From: Dolomitihabitans soli
Lineage (GTDB): Bacteria; Actinomycetota; Actinomycetes; Streptosporangiales; Streptosporangiaceae
Direction of reading: 5' to 3'
DNA length: 64,000 bases
Assembly (NCBI RefSeq): GCF_022213955.1
Contig: NZ_JAKNTW010000005.1
Coordinates: forward strand, 372,001-436,000
Shown: positions 9,475-18,670 of the stretch, in pieces
Position numbering within the stretch: the stretch's first letter is position 1
Layout: each line of letters opens with the position of its first letter
Notes under the pieces: model-generated
Database searches by the model: none
What the model was told of the DNA's origin: nothing
Seen by the model: the letters and a program-made list of their open reading frames with translations, nothing else
Made by a program: the position numbers and the translations under genes

Positions 9475-9511
9475 GTGGCCCCACCCTGGTACGGAGCAGG
9501 GGCGGGGCCAC
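9475..9511. terminator. Terminator hairpin after ABC permease (duplicate of 5136-5166)
   Basis: GTGGCCCC (9475-9482) pairs with GGGGCCAC (9504-9511). It serves the convergent permease and LacI genes. The 27 bp ending at the first arm match those at the xylanase terminator with three mismatches. Confidence 0.7.
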
Positions 9512-9547
9512 GATTTCGCCGGAGGTCGCCGAGCGCGGGACGGGGGA

Positions 9548-10567
9548 TCAGGTCGAGTCGCGGACCACCAGACGGGTGGGCAGGACCGTCGGGGGCGGGG
9601 CCTCGCCCGCCGTACCGTCGATCATCGCGACCAGCGCGGCGGCGGCCGAGGTGCCGAACCCCGCCTTGTCCTGGGCGACGGTCGTCAGCCCCGGGCGCAC
9701 CAGGGCCGCCAGCTCGATGTCGTCGTAGCCGACCAGCGCGATGTCCTCGGGCACCTTGAGGCCGGCCTCCGTGATGGCCCGCAGCGCGCCCACGGCCATC
9801 TCGTCGCCGGCCACGAAGACCGCGCGGGGACGCTCGTCGAGGTCGAGCAGGCGGCACATGGCGGCCTGACCGCCCGCGAGGTAGAAGTCGCCGTCGACCA
9901 CCAGTTCCGCGCGGTACGGCAGGCCGAGGGCGGCCAGCTGCTCGCGGTAGCCGGCCAGCCGCTCGGCTCCGGGACGGGTGGTGGCGGGGCCGGTGATCGT
10001 GGCGATGGAGCCGTGTCCCCTGGCGTACAGGTGCGCGACCGCGCTGCGTGCCCCGCCCGCGTTGTCGGAGATCACATAGGTCGCCCGGGGCCCCGAGACC
10101 GGGCGGTCCAGCGACACACAGGGCACTCCGGACGCGGCCAGATGGTGCAGCGCCGGGTCCTGCCGGCCATTGTCTATGAAGACGACGCCGTCCAGGTTGT
10201 GCCTTGTGACGGCGCGTGAATAAATGTCGGGGCCGGGAATCTCCGAGCCGCTCGTGGCGAGCAGGAGAAGGTGATATCCCCGGGCGCTCAGAGCGGTTTT
10301 CAGGCCGATCAGTATTTCCTGCAGGAACGGGTGGCGCCAGCCGGGGCGGCGATGGTCGGTGTCCCAGATCAGCCCGACCATGTGCGACTTCTTGGTGGCG
10401 AGCGTGCGCGCCGACTCGTTCGGCTGGTAGCCGAGGTCCGCCGCGACACGGAGCACGTGCTCTCGGGTCTCCTGGTTCACCACCTCCGGGTTGTTGAAGA
10501 CGCGGGAGACAGTTGCCACCGACACGTCGGCAAGGCGTGCGAGCTCTCGGATCGTTGCCACGGTCAC
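9548..10567 (-). CDS. LacI-family regulator of the sugar-ABC/beta-glucosidase operon
   Basis: A 339-residue LacI repressor. The helix-turn-helix is at residues 5-30 (TIRELARLADVSVATVSRV), then a hinge (NESARTLATKKSHMVGL) and a full sugar-binding effector domain ending in a beta-strand swap typical of the family. The GTG at 10567 is used here; a second GTG at 10561 is also possible because a TAGCGT box precedes it by 6 nt. It diverges from the binding-protein gene, and two tandem AACCGGTT-centred sites lie just upstream. It probably represses the operon until a di- or oligosaccharide binds. Confidence 0.92.
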   Translation of the reverse strand: MTVATIRELARLADVSVATVSRVFNNPEVVNQETREHVLRVAADLGYQPNESARTLATKKSHMVGLIWDTDHRRPGWRHPFLQEILIGLKTALSARGYHLLLLATSGSEIPGPDIYSRAVTRHNLDGVVFIDNGRQDPALHHLAASGVPCVSLDRPVSGPRATYVISDNAGGARSAVAHLYARGHGSIATITGPATTRPGAERLAGYREQLAALGLPYRAELVVDGDFYLAGGQAAMCRLLDLDERPRAVFVAGDEMAVGALRAITEAGLKVPEDIALVGYDDIELAALVRPGLTTVAQDKAGFGTSAAAALVAMIDGTAGEAPPPTVLPTRLVVRDST

Positions 10568-10583
10568 ACGCTATCGCATCCCT

Positions 10584-10611
10584 TGTAACCGGTTTCATGT
10601 AACCGGTTTCA
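10584..10611. promoter_or_regulatory. Tandem LacI-type operators
   Basis: TGTAACCGGTTTCA occurs twice with no gap, at 10584-10597 and 10598-10611. Each copy holds the AACCGGTT palindromic core typical of LacI-family operators. The block sits 17 bp upstream of the LacI start, where it can block both divergent promoters. Confidence 0.8.
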
Positions 10612-10671
10612 TGGACGCTAGCGTTTGATGGAATGTTCGTCAACCCCCTCTGTTGGTTATTCGTAAGGGAC

Positions 10672-10700
10672 TTGACAGTCGGTGGTTTGGCATTGTGCAA
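10672..10700 (+). promoter_or_regulatory. Putative promoter of the sugar-ABC operon
   Basis: A consensus -35 TTGACA at 10672-10677 is followed by a weak -10 candidate (GTGCAA, 10695-10700) at 17-bp spacing. The -35 is clear and the -10 is not. Confidence 0.45.
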
Positions 10701-10783
10701 TCGACCTCGAATTCGGTCGCTCCCGTTGCCCGGCGACCGGTCGCATCCCTTTCCCCGTGACAATCAGGAAAGGGAGTAAAGCC

Positions 10784-12049
10784 GTGTTCTCCAAGAGACT
10801 GGCCGCCGGCCTGCTCGCGCTCGGTGTGCTCGCCACCGGTTGTGGGTCCGGCGGCGAGCCCGCCGCCTCCGGCGGACCGATCACCCTCACCCTCAACCTG
10901 TTCGGCAACATGGGCTTCAAGGAGCTCTACGCCGAGTACGAGGCGGCGCACCCGAACATCAAGATCGTCGAGCGCACCTCCGCGTACAACGACCACCACC
11001 GCAACCTCGCCGCGCACCTGGCCACCAAGCAGGGCGCGGCCGACGTCGAGGCCGTCGACACCGGCTTCGTCGCCCAGTTCCGCGGGCAGCCGCAGCACTT
11101 CACCGACCTCAACCAGCACGGCGCGGCGGCGCTCAAGGACCGGTGGCTGCCCTGGAAGTGGGAGGCGTCGCTGGCCAAGACCGGGGCCCAGATCGGTTAC
11201 GGCACCGACGTCGGCGGCCTGGCCATGTGCTACCGGCGGGACCTGTTCGAGAAGGCCGGGCTGCCCGCCGCGCGGGACGAGGTCTCCAAGCTGTGGCCCG
11301 ACTGGGCCGCCTACTTCGAGACGGGCAAGCGCTACACGGCGAAGAAGCCCGCGGGGGCCGCGTTCTTCGACGGCGGCCCGCAGGTGTTCAACGCGATGAT
11401 CGGCCAGGCCCCCGTCGGCTACTACGACACCGCGGACCAGGTCGTCGTCGCGACCAACCCGGAGGTGCGCAAGGCGTACGACCAGGTGCTCGGGGCCGTC
11501 GCCGCCGGGCAGTCGGCCAAGCTCGTCGGCAGTTCGCCCGCCTGGAACACCGGATTCGCCAAGGGGCAGTTCGCGACCATCGCGTGCCCCGCGTGGATGC
11601 TCGCCAAGATCCAGGACCAGGCCAAGGAGTTCGCCGGGAAGTGGGACGTGGCGGCGATCCCGGGCGGCGGCGGCAACTGGGGCGGCGCCTACCTGACCGT
11701 GCCCGCCCAGAGCGAGCACACCAAGGAGGCCGTCGCGCTGATCGCCTGGCTCACCGCGCCGGAACAGCAGGTCAAGGTGTTCACGAAGCACGGCATCCTG
11801 CCCTCGACGGTGGCCGGCTACGACAAGCCCGAGGTCACCGGGCTCACCAGCGAGTTCTTCAATGACGCGCCGATCGGCCAGATCTTCACCACCGCCGCGG
11901 TCAACCTCGAGCCGCAGTACCAGGGCCCGCGGGCGGGCGACATCCAGACCGCGATCCGCGACGCGATCAACCGCGTCGAGGAGGGCAAGCAGGACGGTCC
12001 CCAGGCATGGGAGCAACTGCTCAAGGACGTCGACCGCATCGAGAAGTGA
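10784..12049 (+). CDS. Sugar ABC transporter substrate-binding lipoprotein
   Basis: A 421-residue family 1 extracellular solute-binding protein. The N-terminus has Lys/Arg, a hydrophobic stretch and a lipobox ending LATGC, so it is anchored outside the membrane by a lipidated Cys. Segments such as ITLTLNLFGNMGFKELYAEY, the Trp-rich pocket region and the hinge WDVAAIPGGGGNWGG are typical of oligosaccharide binders. The GTG at 10784 has AGGAAAGGGAG upstream, and the frame upstream is noncoding in character. It heads an operon with two permeases and a GH1 enzyme. The cargo is likely a cello- or similar beta-oligosaccharide, inferred from GH1. Confidence 0.92.
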   Translation: MFSKRLAAGLLALGVLATGCGSGGEPAASGGPITLTLNLFGNMGFKELYAEYEAAHPNIKIVERTSAYNDHHRNLAAHLATKQGAADVEAVDTGFVAQFRGQPQHFTDLNQHGAAALKDRWLPWKWEASLAKTGAQIGYGTDVGGLAMCYRRDLFEKAGLPAARDEVSKLWPDWAAYFETGKRYTAKKPAGAAFFDGGPQVFNAMIGQAPVGYYDTADQVVVATNPEVRKAYDQVLGAVAAGQSAKLVGSSPAWNTGFAKGQFATIACPAWMLAKIQDQAKEFAGKWDVAAIPGGGGNWGGAYLTVPAQSEHTKEAVALIAWLTAPEQQVKVFTKHGILPSTVAGYDKPEVTGLTSEFFNDAPIGQIFTTAAVNLEPQYQGPRAGDIQTAIRDAINRVEEGKQDGPQAWEQLLKDVDRIEK

Positions 12050-12052
12050 GCC

Positions 12053-12092
12053 AGGGGCACCGGCGGGCGGGTCAGGGCCCGCCGGTGCCCCT
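12053..12092 (+). terminator. Intercistronic hairpin between binding protein and permease genes
   Basis: AGGGGCACCGGCGGGC (12053-12068) and GCCCGCCGGTGCCCCT (12077-12092) form a perfect 16-bp stem with an 8-nt loop. It is 3 bp after the binding-protein stop and 22 bp before the permease start. Such hairpins in sugar-ABC operons stabilise the upstream mRNA or stop part of transcription, so the binding protein is made in excess. I infer the same here. Confidence 0.8.
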
Positions 12093-12114
12093 ATCCCCCC
12101 GGATAGGACCACCG

Positions 12115-13041
12115 ATGACCTCTGCACGAACCCGGCCGCGCCGCCGCTGGGCCTACGTCCTCGACGTCAAGGGCTCGCCGTACATCTACATAGCGCCCTT
12201 CTTCCTGCTGTTCGGCGCGGTCGGCCTGTTCCCGCTGCTCTACACCGCGTACGTCTCGATGACCGACTGGAACCTGCTGGAGACCACCCGCGAATGGGTC
12301 GGGCTGGAGAACTACGCCGAGCTGATCGGCGACGCGTACTTCTGGAACTCGCTGGTCAACACCGTCAGCATCTGGCTGCTGTCCACCGTGCCGCAGCTCC
12401 TGGGGGCGCTGTTCATCGCGCACATGCTCAACCGGAGCCTGCGGGCCAGGACCTTCTTCAGGATGGGCGTGCTGCTGCCCAACGTGACCTCGATCGTCGC
12501 GGTCACGATCATCTTCGCCCAGCTCTTCGGCCGCGACTTCGGCATGGTCAACTGGCTGATCGGGCTGGCCGGGCTCGACCCGATCGACTGGCAGGCGGGC
12601 ACGCTCAGCTCCCACATCGCCATCTCGCTGATCGTCATCTGGCGCTGGACCGGCTACAACGCGCTGATCTACCTCGCCGCCATGCAGGCGATCCCCAACC
12701 ACCTCTACGAGGCCGCCACCATCGACGGCGCTGGCCAGGCCACCCAGTTCTGGAAGATCACGATTCCGATGCTCAGGCCGACGATCATCTTCACCGCTGT
12801 GGTCTCCACCATCGGCGGCTTCCAGATCATCGCCGAGCCGCTGTTGTTCCAGTCGGGCACGGGCAACCCCACGGGCGGCTCGGACCGCCAGTTCCAGACC
12901 GTCGGTCTCTACCTGTACGAGCAGGGCTTCGGCCGGTACGAGTTCGGCTACGCCTCCGCGATCGCCTGGACCCTCTGCCTGATCATCGTGGTGATGGCGG
13001 TCGTCAACTTCTCCATCACCCGACGGATCAAGAGCGGCTGA
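12115..13041 (+). CDS. Sugar ABC transporter permease (MalF/UgpA type)
   Basis: A 308-residue inner-membrane permease with six predicted helices, beginning with SPYIYIAPFFLLFGAVGLFP. The EAA loop that docks the ATPase is visible (YEAATIDGAGQATQFWKIT). The ATG at 12115 follows GGATAGGA. The second permease starts 3 bp after the stop. No ATPase gene lies in the operon; the MsiK-type ATPase at 46620-47846 is a candidate partner. Confidence 0.93.
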   Translation: MTSARTRPRRRWAYVLDVKGSPYIYIAPFFLLFGAVGLFPLLYTAYVSMTDWNLLETTREWVGLENYAELIGDAYFWNSLVNTVSIWLLSTVPQLLGALFIAHMLNRSLRARTFFRMGVLLPNVTSIVAVTIIFAQLFGRDFGMVNWLIGLAGLDPIDWQAGTLSSHIAISLIVIWRWTGYNALIYLAAMQAIPNHLYEAATIDGAGQATQFWKITIPMLRPTIIFTAVVSTIGGFQIIAEPLLFQSGTGNPTGGSDRQFQTVGLYLYEQGFGRYEFGYASAIAWTLCLIIVVMAVVNFSITRRIKSG

Positions 13042-13044
13042 CCC

Positions 13045-13902
13045 ATGGCGACCATAACCAGACCATTCCGCGGCGTGCTCCGGCCGGGCAGGTCGGCCGG
13101 CTTCTGGACCTACGCGGCGCTCATCGCGGTGCTGCTCGGCTCGCTGTTCCCGATCTACTGGTCGCTCGTCGTCGCCTCGCAGAGCAACGACGCGATCGCC
13201 AAGGTGCCGCCCGTGCTCACCCCCGGCGGCCACCTGTTCGAGAACATCGCGCGGGTCTTCGACACCACGGTGTTCGGCAAGGCGCTGCTGAACTCCTTCA
13301 TCGTCTCCGGCTCGGTGACGGTGTCGGTCGTGTTCTTCTCCACCCTGGCGGGCTTCGCCTTCGCCAAGCTCCGCTTCCGGGGGCGCGGCGGGCTGCTCGT
13401 CGCGGCCATCGCCACCACCACCGTGCCGCACCAGCTCGGCATCATCCCGCTCTACATCCTGATGGGCGAGCTGGGCTGGACGGGCCGGATCGAGGCGGTG
13501 ATCGTGCCCGGCCTGGTGACCGCGTTCGGCGTCTTCTTCATGACGCAGTACCTCACCGGAGCCGTGCCCGACGAATTGCTGGAGGCCGGGCGGATGGACG
13601 GCTGCACCACGCTGCGCCTGTTCTGGCACGTCGTGCTGCCCGCCGCCAGGCCCGCCGCGGCCGTGCTCGGCCTGTTCACCTTCATGCAGGCCTGGAACGA
13701 CTTCTTCTGGCCGCTGGTCGTGCTCACCCCGGGGAACCCGACCGTGCAGTACGCCCTCTCCGCTCTGGCCAGCGGCTACACCACCGACTACACATTAGTG
13801 TTGACAGGCACCGTGATCGCGACCGTGCCCATCGTGGTCGTCTTCGCGCTGCTGGGCCGCCAGATCATCGGAGGGATCATGTCAGGAGCGATCAAGGGAT
13901 GA
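13045..13902 (+). CDS. Sugar ABC transporter permease (MalG/UgpE type)
   Basis: A 285-residue permease, the partner of the preceding one. It has an N-terminal helix (FWTYAALIAVLLGSLFPIYW) and an EAA loop (LEAGRMDGCTTLRLFWHVV). The stop overlaps the GH1 start (ATGA at 13899-13902), so import and hydrolysis are translationally coupled. Confidence 0.93.
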   Translation: MATITRPFRGVLRPGRSAGFWTYAALIAVLLGSLFPIYWSLVVASQSNDAIAKVPPVLTPGGHLFENIARVFDTTVFGKALLNSFIVSGSVTVSVVFFSTLAGFAFAKLRFRGRGGLLVAAIATTTVPHQLGIIPLYILMGELGWTGRIEAVIVPGLVTAFGVFFMTQYLTGAVPDELLEAGRMDGCTTLRLFWHVVLPAARPAAAVLGLFTFMQAWNDFFWPLVVLTPGNPTVQYALSALASGYTTDYTLVLTGTVIATVPIVVVFALLGRQIIGGIMSGAIKG

Positions 13903-15287
13903 CGGCCATCGACGAGCAGACCGCGCGGCGCGCCGCCTTCCCGCCGGGCTTCGTGTGGGGCACGGCCACCTCGGCCTACCAGATCGAGGGGGCCGCCGCG
14001 GAGGACGGCAGGGGCCCCTCCATCTGGGACACCTTCTGCGCGATCCCGGGCGTGGTCGCCGACGCCGCCTCCGGCGACCACGCCTGCGACCACTACCACC
14101 GCTGGGAGGAGGACCTCGACCTGCTCACCGGCCTCGGCACGGGCGCCTACCGGTTCTCGCTGGCGTGGCCGCGCGTGTTCCCCACCGGGTACGGCCAGCC
14201 CGACCGGCGAGGGCTCGACTTCTACCGCAGACTGGCGGACGGCCTGCGCGACCGCGGGATCACCCCGTTCGCCACCCTCTACCACTGGGACCTCCCGCAG
14301 GGGCTGGAGGACCGGGGCGGCTGGCGGGAACGGGACACCGCGCTGCGGTTCGCCGACTACGCCGCCGTGGTCCACGAGGCCCTCGGTGACGCCGTGCCGT
14401 ACTGGATCACGTTGAACGAGCCCTACTGCTCCTCGATCGTGGGCTACGGGGAGGGGCGGCACGCGCCGGGGGCGCGCGAGGGGCACGGCGCGCTGGCGGC
14501 GGCGCATCACCTGCTGCTCGGCCACGGACTGGCCGTGGCACGGCTGCGCGAGCGCGCCGGGCCGGAGGAGCAGATCGGCATCACCCTCAACATGTCGCCC
14601 ACCGTGGCCGGGACCGGCGCGCCCGAGGACGTGGCGGCGGCCCGCCGGATGGACCTGATGGTCAACCGGCAGTTCACCGAACCGCTGCTGGGCGGGCGCT
14701 ACGCCGAGGACCTGGCCGAGGTCTACGGCCCGATCAGTGACCTCTCCTTCCAGCGAGAAGGTGATCTGGAGATCATCGGCGCGCCGGTCGACTTCCTCGG
14801 GGTGAACTACTACTACCGGCTGCACGCCGTGGCGGCGCCGTACGCCGAAGCCGACCCGGCCAGGCGCACGGCGTGCGACCTGGGCGCGCGGACGGTCGAG
14901 CCGGCCGCCCCGCGGACCAGCGGCCTGGGCTGGGTCGTCGAGCCGCGCGGGCTGTACGACACGCTGAGCGGGCTGGCCGCCCGTTACCCCGGCCTGCCGC
15001 CGGTCTACATCACCGAGAACGGCTACGGCGACCGCGGCGAACTCGACGACCAGGGCCGGATCGCCTACCTCGCCGACCACCTGGCGGTCACCGGCGACGC
15101 CATCGCGGCGGGCGTCGACGTGCGCGGCTATTTCTGCTGGTCGCTGATCGACAACTTCGAGTGGGCGCGGGGATACGACGCCAGGTTCGGCCTGGTCCAC
15201 GTCGACTACCGGACCCAGGCCAGGACCCCCAAGGCCAGCTACGGATGGTTCCGTGACTACATCGCGGACGCCGGGACGGGACGGTGA
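13899..15287 (+). CDS. GH1 beta-glucosidase
   Basis: A 462-residue family 1 glycosidase with no signal peptide. It has the N-terminal signature FVWGTATSAYQIEGA, acid/base Glu174 in TLNEP and nucleophile Glu373 in ITENGYG, plus the aglycone-side WSLIDNFEWARGY near the C-terminus. Length matches the family. It should hydrolyse the imported beta-glucosides in the cytoplasm. The ATG at 13899 overlaps the permease stop, and the longer open frame upstream lies inside other genes. Confidence 0.96.
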   Translation: MTAIDEQTARRAAFPPGFVWGTATSAYQIEGAAAEDGRGPSIWDTFCAIPGVVADAASGDHACDHYHRWEEDLDLLTGLGTGAYRFSLAWPRVFPTGYGQPDRRGLDFYRRLADGLRDRGITPFATLYHWDLPQGLEDRGGWRERDTALRFADYAAVVHEALGDAVPYWITLNEPYCSSIVGYGEGRHAPGAREGHGALAAAHHLLLGHGLAVARLRERAGPEEQIGITLNMSPTVAGTGAPEDVAAARRMDLMVNRQFTEPLLGGRYAEDLAEVYGPISDLSFQREGDLEIIGAPVDFLGVNYYYRLHAVAAPYAEADPARRTACDLGARTVEPAAPRTSGLGWVVEPRGLYDTLSGLAARYPGLPPVYITENGYGDRGELDDQGRIAYLADHLAVTGDAIAAGVDVRGYFCWSLIDNFEWARGYDARFGLVHVDYRTQARTPKASYGWFRDYIADAGTGR

Positions 15288-15339
15288 CCCAGCGACCCGC
15301 GTCCCCTTCAGGGACGGCCGCCGCATTAGGCTGGGCCGG

Positions 15340-16524
<1,185 letters not shown>

Positions 16525-16604
16525 CGGTTCACCCTCCACGACAGGTGCCAGAGATCGTAGGCTAGGCGTAACGATCACACGATGCCGTAGTGGGGCGATC
16601 GGGC

Positions 16605-18578
16605 ATGGCCGACGAGCACAACTCGCGCAGTCCCGAGCCGGGCAGGCATGCGCGGGAGCCGGACAAGAACCGCAGGGACCGCGACCGTCAGTCGGCCTTC
16701 GCGGCGGGCACGGCGCTCACCCTGCTGCTGGGCGGCTGGATCTCCCTTGCCGCCTCCGAGGTCCCGCCGTCCGAGATCCCCCTGCGGGCCGTCGTCATCC
16801 TGACCCTCGCAGCCGTCGGCGGCCTCCTCATCCTCTTCGGGACCGCCCTCACGCTGCTGCTGCTGCGCGCGCACGACCGCTTCCCGCACCGGCCGGAGGA
16901 GCGCCGGCTGCGGCTGACGCCACCGCGGGCGGCCACGGCGCTCCGGGTCCTGCTCGCCCTGGCGTTCCTCGGCGCGGTGATCGTCGTCGCCAATCCGCCG
17001 TGGGGGCAGTGCCGGCTGCCCGCGGAGTTGCGCGTGCTGGCCTCCTCCGAGACGGCTCCGCTGATCGAGACGGTCGCGGACCGCTTCGCCGACGAGCGCC
17101 TCGACTGGCGGGGCTGCCGTGCCGTACACGTCTCGGTGAACGCGCCGCGGTCGGCCGCCGACCTGCGCACCTGGCTGAGCGAGGGCTGGGACGGTGAGGT
17201 GGCCGGGCCGACGCCCGACCTGTGGGTCGCCGACTCGCTCGCCGAGATCACGGAGGTCGGCGCGAAGACCGGCGGCGAACTCACCCTGGGCGGGAATCCC
17301 GAGGTCGTCGCCTCCTCGCCGCTGGTGCTCGCGCTGCCCGAGGCCGACGCGGCCAACCTGGCGGGCCTGACCGACAAGACCTGGCTCAACGTGCTGCGGA
17401 AGAGCCTCACCCAGCGCGTGCTGCGGACCCATCCGCGGACCTCCAACGTCGGGCTGTTGTCGACCGTCGGGCTGTACGAGGGCAGGCTCGACGACCGGGG
17501 GCTCCCGGAGCGGCAGTACGTCGAGGGCAGGGTCTCGACCGAGGTGGGCTGGTTCGACGACGCCTATGACCTGATGTGCCGCGAGGCCGGCGCCGGCAGT
17601 CCGGTCGCTGTCTACCTCACCGAGCAGCAGTTGTACGACTTCAACCAGGCGAGGGCGGGCAAACCCGGCGGCGTGTGGGAACCCGCCGACTGCTCCCGCG
17701 CGGTCACCCTGCCCGGCGGCGGCGGACTGCCGCCGCTGCACCCGCTCTATCTGGAGGGCGGCCCGAGCGTGGTCCATCGCTGCGTCCCCACCACCTGGGC
17801 GAGCCGCCGCACAGCCGAGACGGTCCCCGCCCTCGCCCGCGCCTTCTGCGCCGCGCTGAAACGGGAACTGCCCCGGCTCGGCCTGCGCTCCGCCGAGGGC
17901 CGGCTCTCGGTCACCGACGAGGCGAAATTGCTGAAGCGGACCCCGATCGGGAACCACCGATGGCCCGAACGGCTCGCCCCCACCCTGGCGCAGGCGAAGG
18001 TGCCGCCGCAGATCGACCACCTCGCCCTGGCGGTGGACGTGTCGGGTTCCCTGACGAAGCCGCTGAACGCCGGATCCTCCCGCTGGCAGGCGTCGATCAG
18101 GACCGCTCAGGCGTTGATCGGCAGCCTGTCCGGGCAGCTCACGACCAGTTTGTGGGCGTTTCCCGACGGCCCGCGCACGTTCCGCCGGGTGATCGGCCCG
18201 AGCGAGGCGGCGGCGCGCGACCCCCGGGCGGCGGAGCGTGAACTGGGCCGCCTGTCCGCCGACCGCGCACTGAGCGATCCCCCGCTGCGTGACACGATCG
18301 CGGACGGCCTGGCCGCGCTGAGCGGGCAGCGGGGACGGCGGACGCTGATCGTCCTCTCCGACGGCGGCGATCCGTCGGGCCTCACCGCCGATCCCCTCGG
18401 CGATCTGAACGGCGTGCAGATCATCGTGCTCGCGTTCGGCGGGCCGGGCTGTGACCAGGCACCGCTGCCCGCCCTCGTCGAGGCCGAGACGATCACCTGC
18501 CACACCGCCGACGAGACGGAGCCCGCCGCGGTGCTCAACGCCATCCGGACCGATCTGCTGGACAGGGAGCAGTCTTGA
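16605..18578 (+). CDS. Membrane protein with solute-binding-like and VWA domains
   Basis: A 657-residue protein with three predicted helices near the N-terminus (about 31-50, 58-88 and 109-133), then a type 2 periplasmic-binding-like domain (about 140-430; starts ELRVLASSETAPLI, later WVADSLAEI). A C-terminal von Willebrand A domain (about 468-650) keeps the MIDAS residues Asp478-x-Ser480-x-Ser482 and a TLIVLSDGGDP strand. The binding and VWA domains should face outward. The stop overlaps a region just before a lipoprotein binding-protein gene, suggesting an operon. A GTG at 16590 is an alternative start. The function of this family is not known to me; ligand sensing or adhesion is a guess. 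Confidence 0.8.
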   Translation: MADEHNSRSPEPGRHAREPDKNRRDRDRQSAFAAGTALTLLLGGWISLAASEVPPSEIPLRAVVILTLAAVGGLLILFGTALTLLLLRAHDRFPHRPEERRLRLTPPRAATALRVLLALAFLGAVIVVANPPWGQCRLPAELRVLASSETAPLIETVADRFADERLDWRGCRAVHVSVNAPRSAADLRTWLSEGWDGEVAGPTPDLWVADSLAEITEVGAKTGGELTLGGNPEVVASSPLVLALPEADAANLAGLTDKTWLNVLRKSLTQRVLRTHPRTSNVGLLSTVGLYEGRLDDRGLPERQYVEGRVSTEVGWFDDAYDLMCREAGAGSPVAVYLTEQQLYDFNQARAGKPGGVWEPADCSRAVTLPGGGGLPPLHPLYLEGGPSVVHRCVPTTWASRRTAETVPALARAFCAALKRELPRLGLRSAEGRLSVTDEAKLLKRTPIGNHRWPERLAPTLAQAKVPPQIDHLALAVDVSGSLTKPLNAGSSRWQASIRTAQALIGSLSGQLTTSLWAFPDGPRTFRRVIGPSEAAARDPRAAERELGRLSADRALSDPPLRDTIADGLAALSGQRGRRTLIVLSDGGDPSGLTADPLGDLNGVQIIVLAFGGPGCDQAPLPALVEAETITCHTADETEPAAVLNAIRTDLLDREQS

Positions 18579-18613
18579 CTTCCTCCCCACGCCTGACAAG
18601 GGCGGGGGATTCC
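18577..18613. repeat. IS200/IS605-end-like hairpin
   Basis: The segment starts GACTTCCTCCCC and ends GGCGGGGGATTCC. It can fold with CCCC-A-CGCC against GGCG-GGGG. The arrangement resembles hairpins at the ends of IS200/IS605-type elements in actinomycetes. No tnpA or tnpB is nearby, so it would be a relic or a recruited repeat. It sits in the 92-bp gap between two probable operon partners. Confidence 0.4.
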
Positions 18614-18670
18614 AACCTTCACAGGCTGGGTTTCCTGCTTCACCGACAACTGCGCCCAGGTAGGCCCGGA

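Noticed and set aside
6608-9511. A 967-codon open frame on the minus strand opposite the ABC permease
   Set aside because: It is His/Gly/Arg/Asp-rich without any domain, lies opposite a clear FtsX-type permease, and is the usual antisense shadow of GC-rich third codon positions.
5136-9511. Composite transposon around the TetR/ABC cassette
   Set aside because: The bracketing repeats are terminator sequences in direct orientation with no transposase or inverted ends, so a cassette insertion or duplication is a better description.
11862-13898. Longer N-terminus for the GH1 gene
   Set aside because: The open frame runs through the permease genes in another frame. The GH1 signature begins right after the ATG at 13899.
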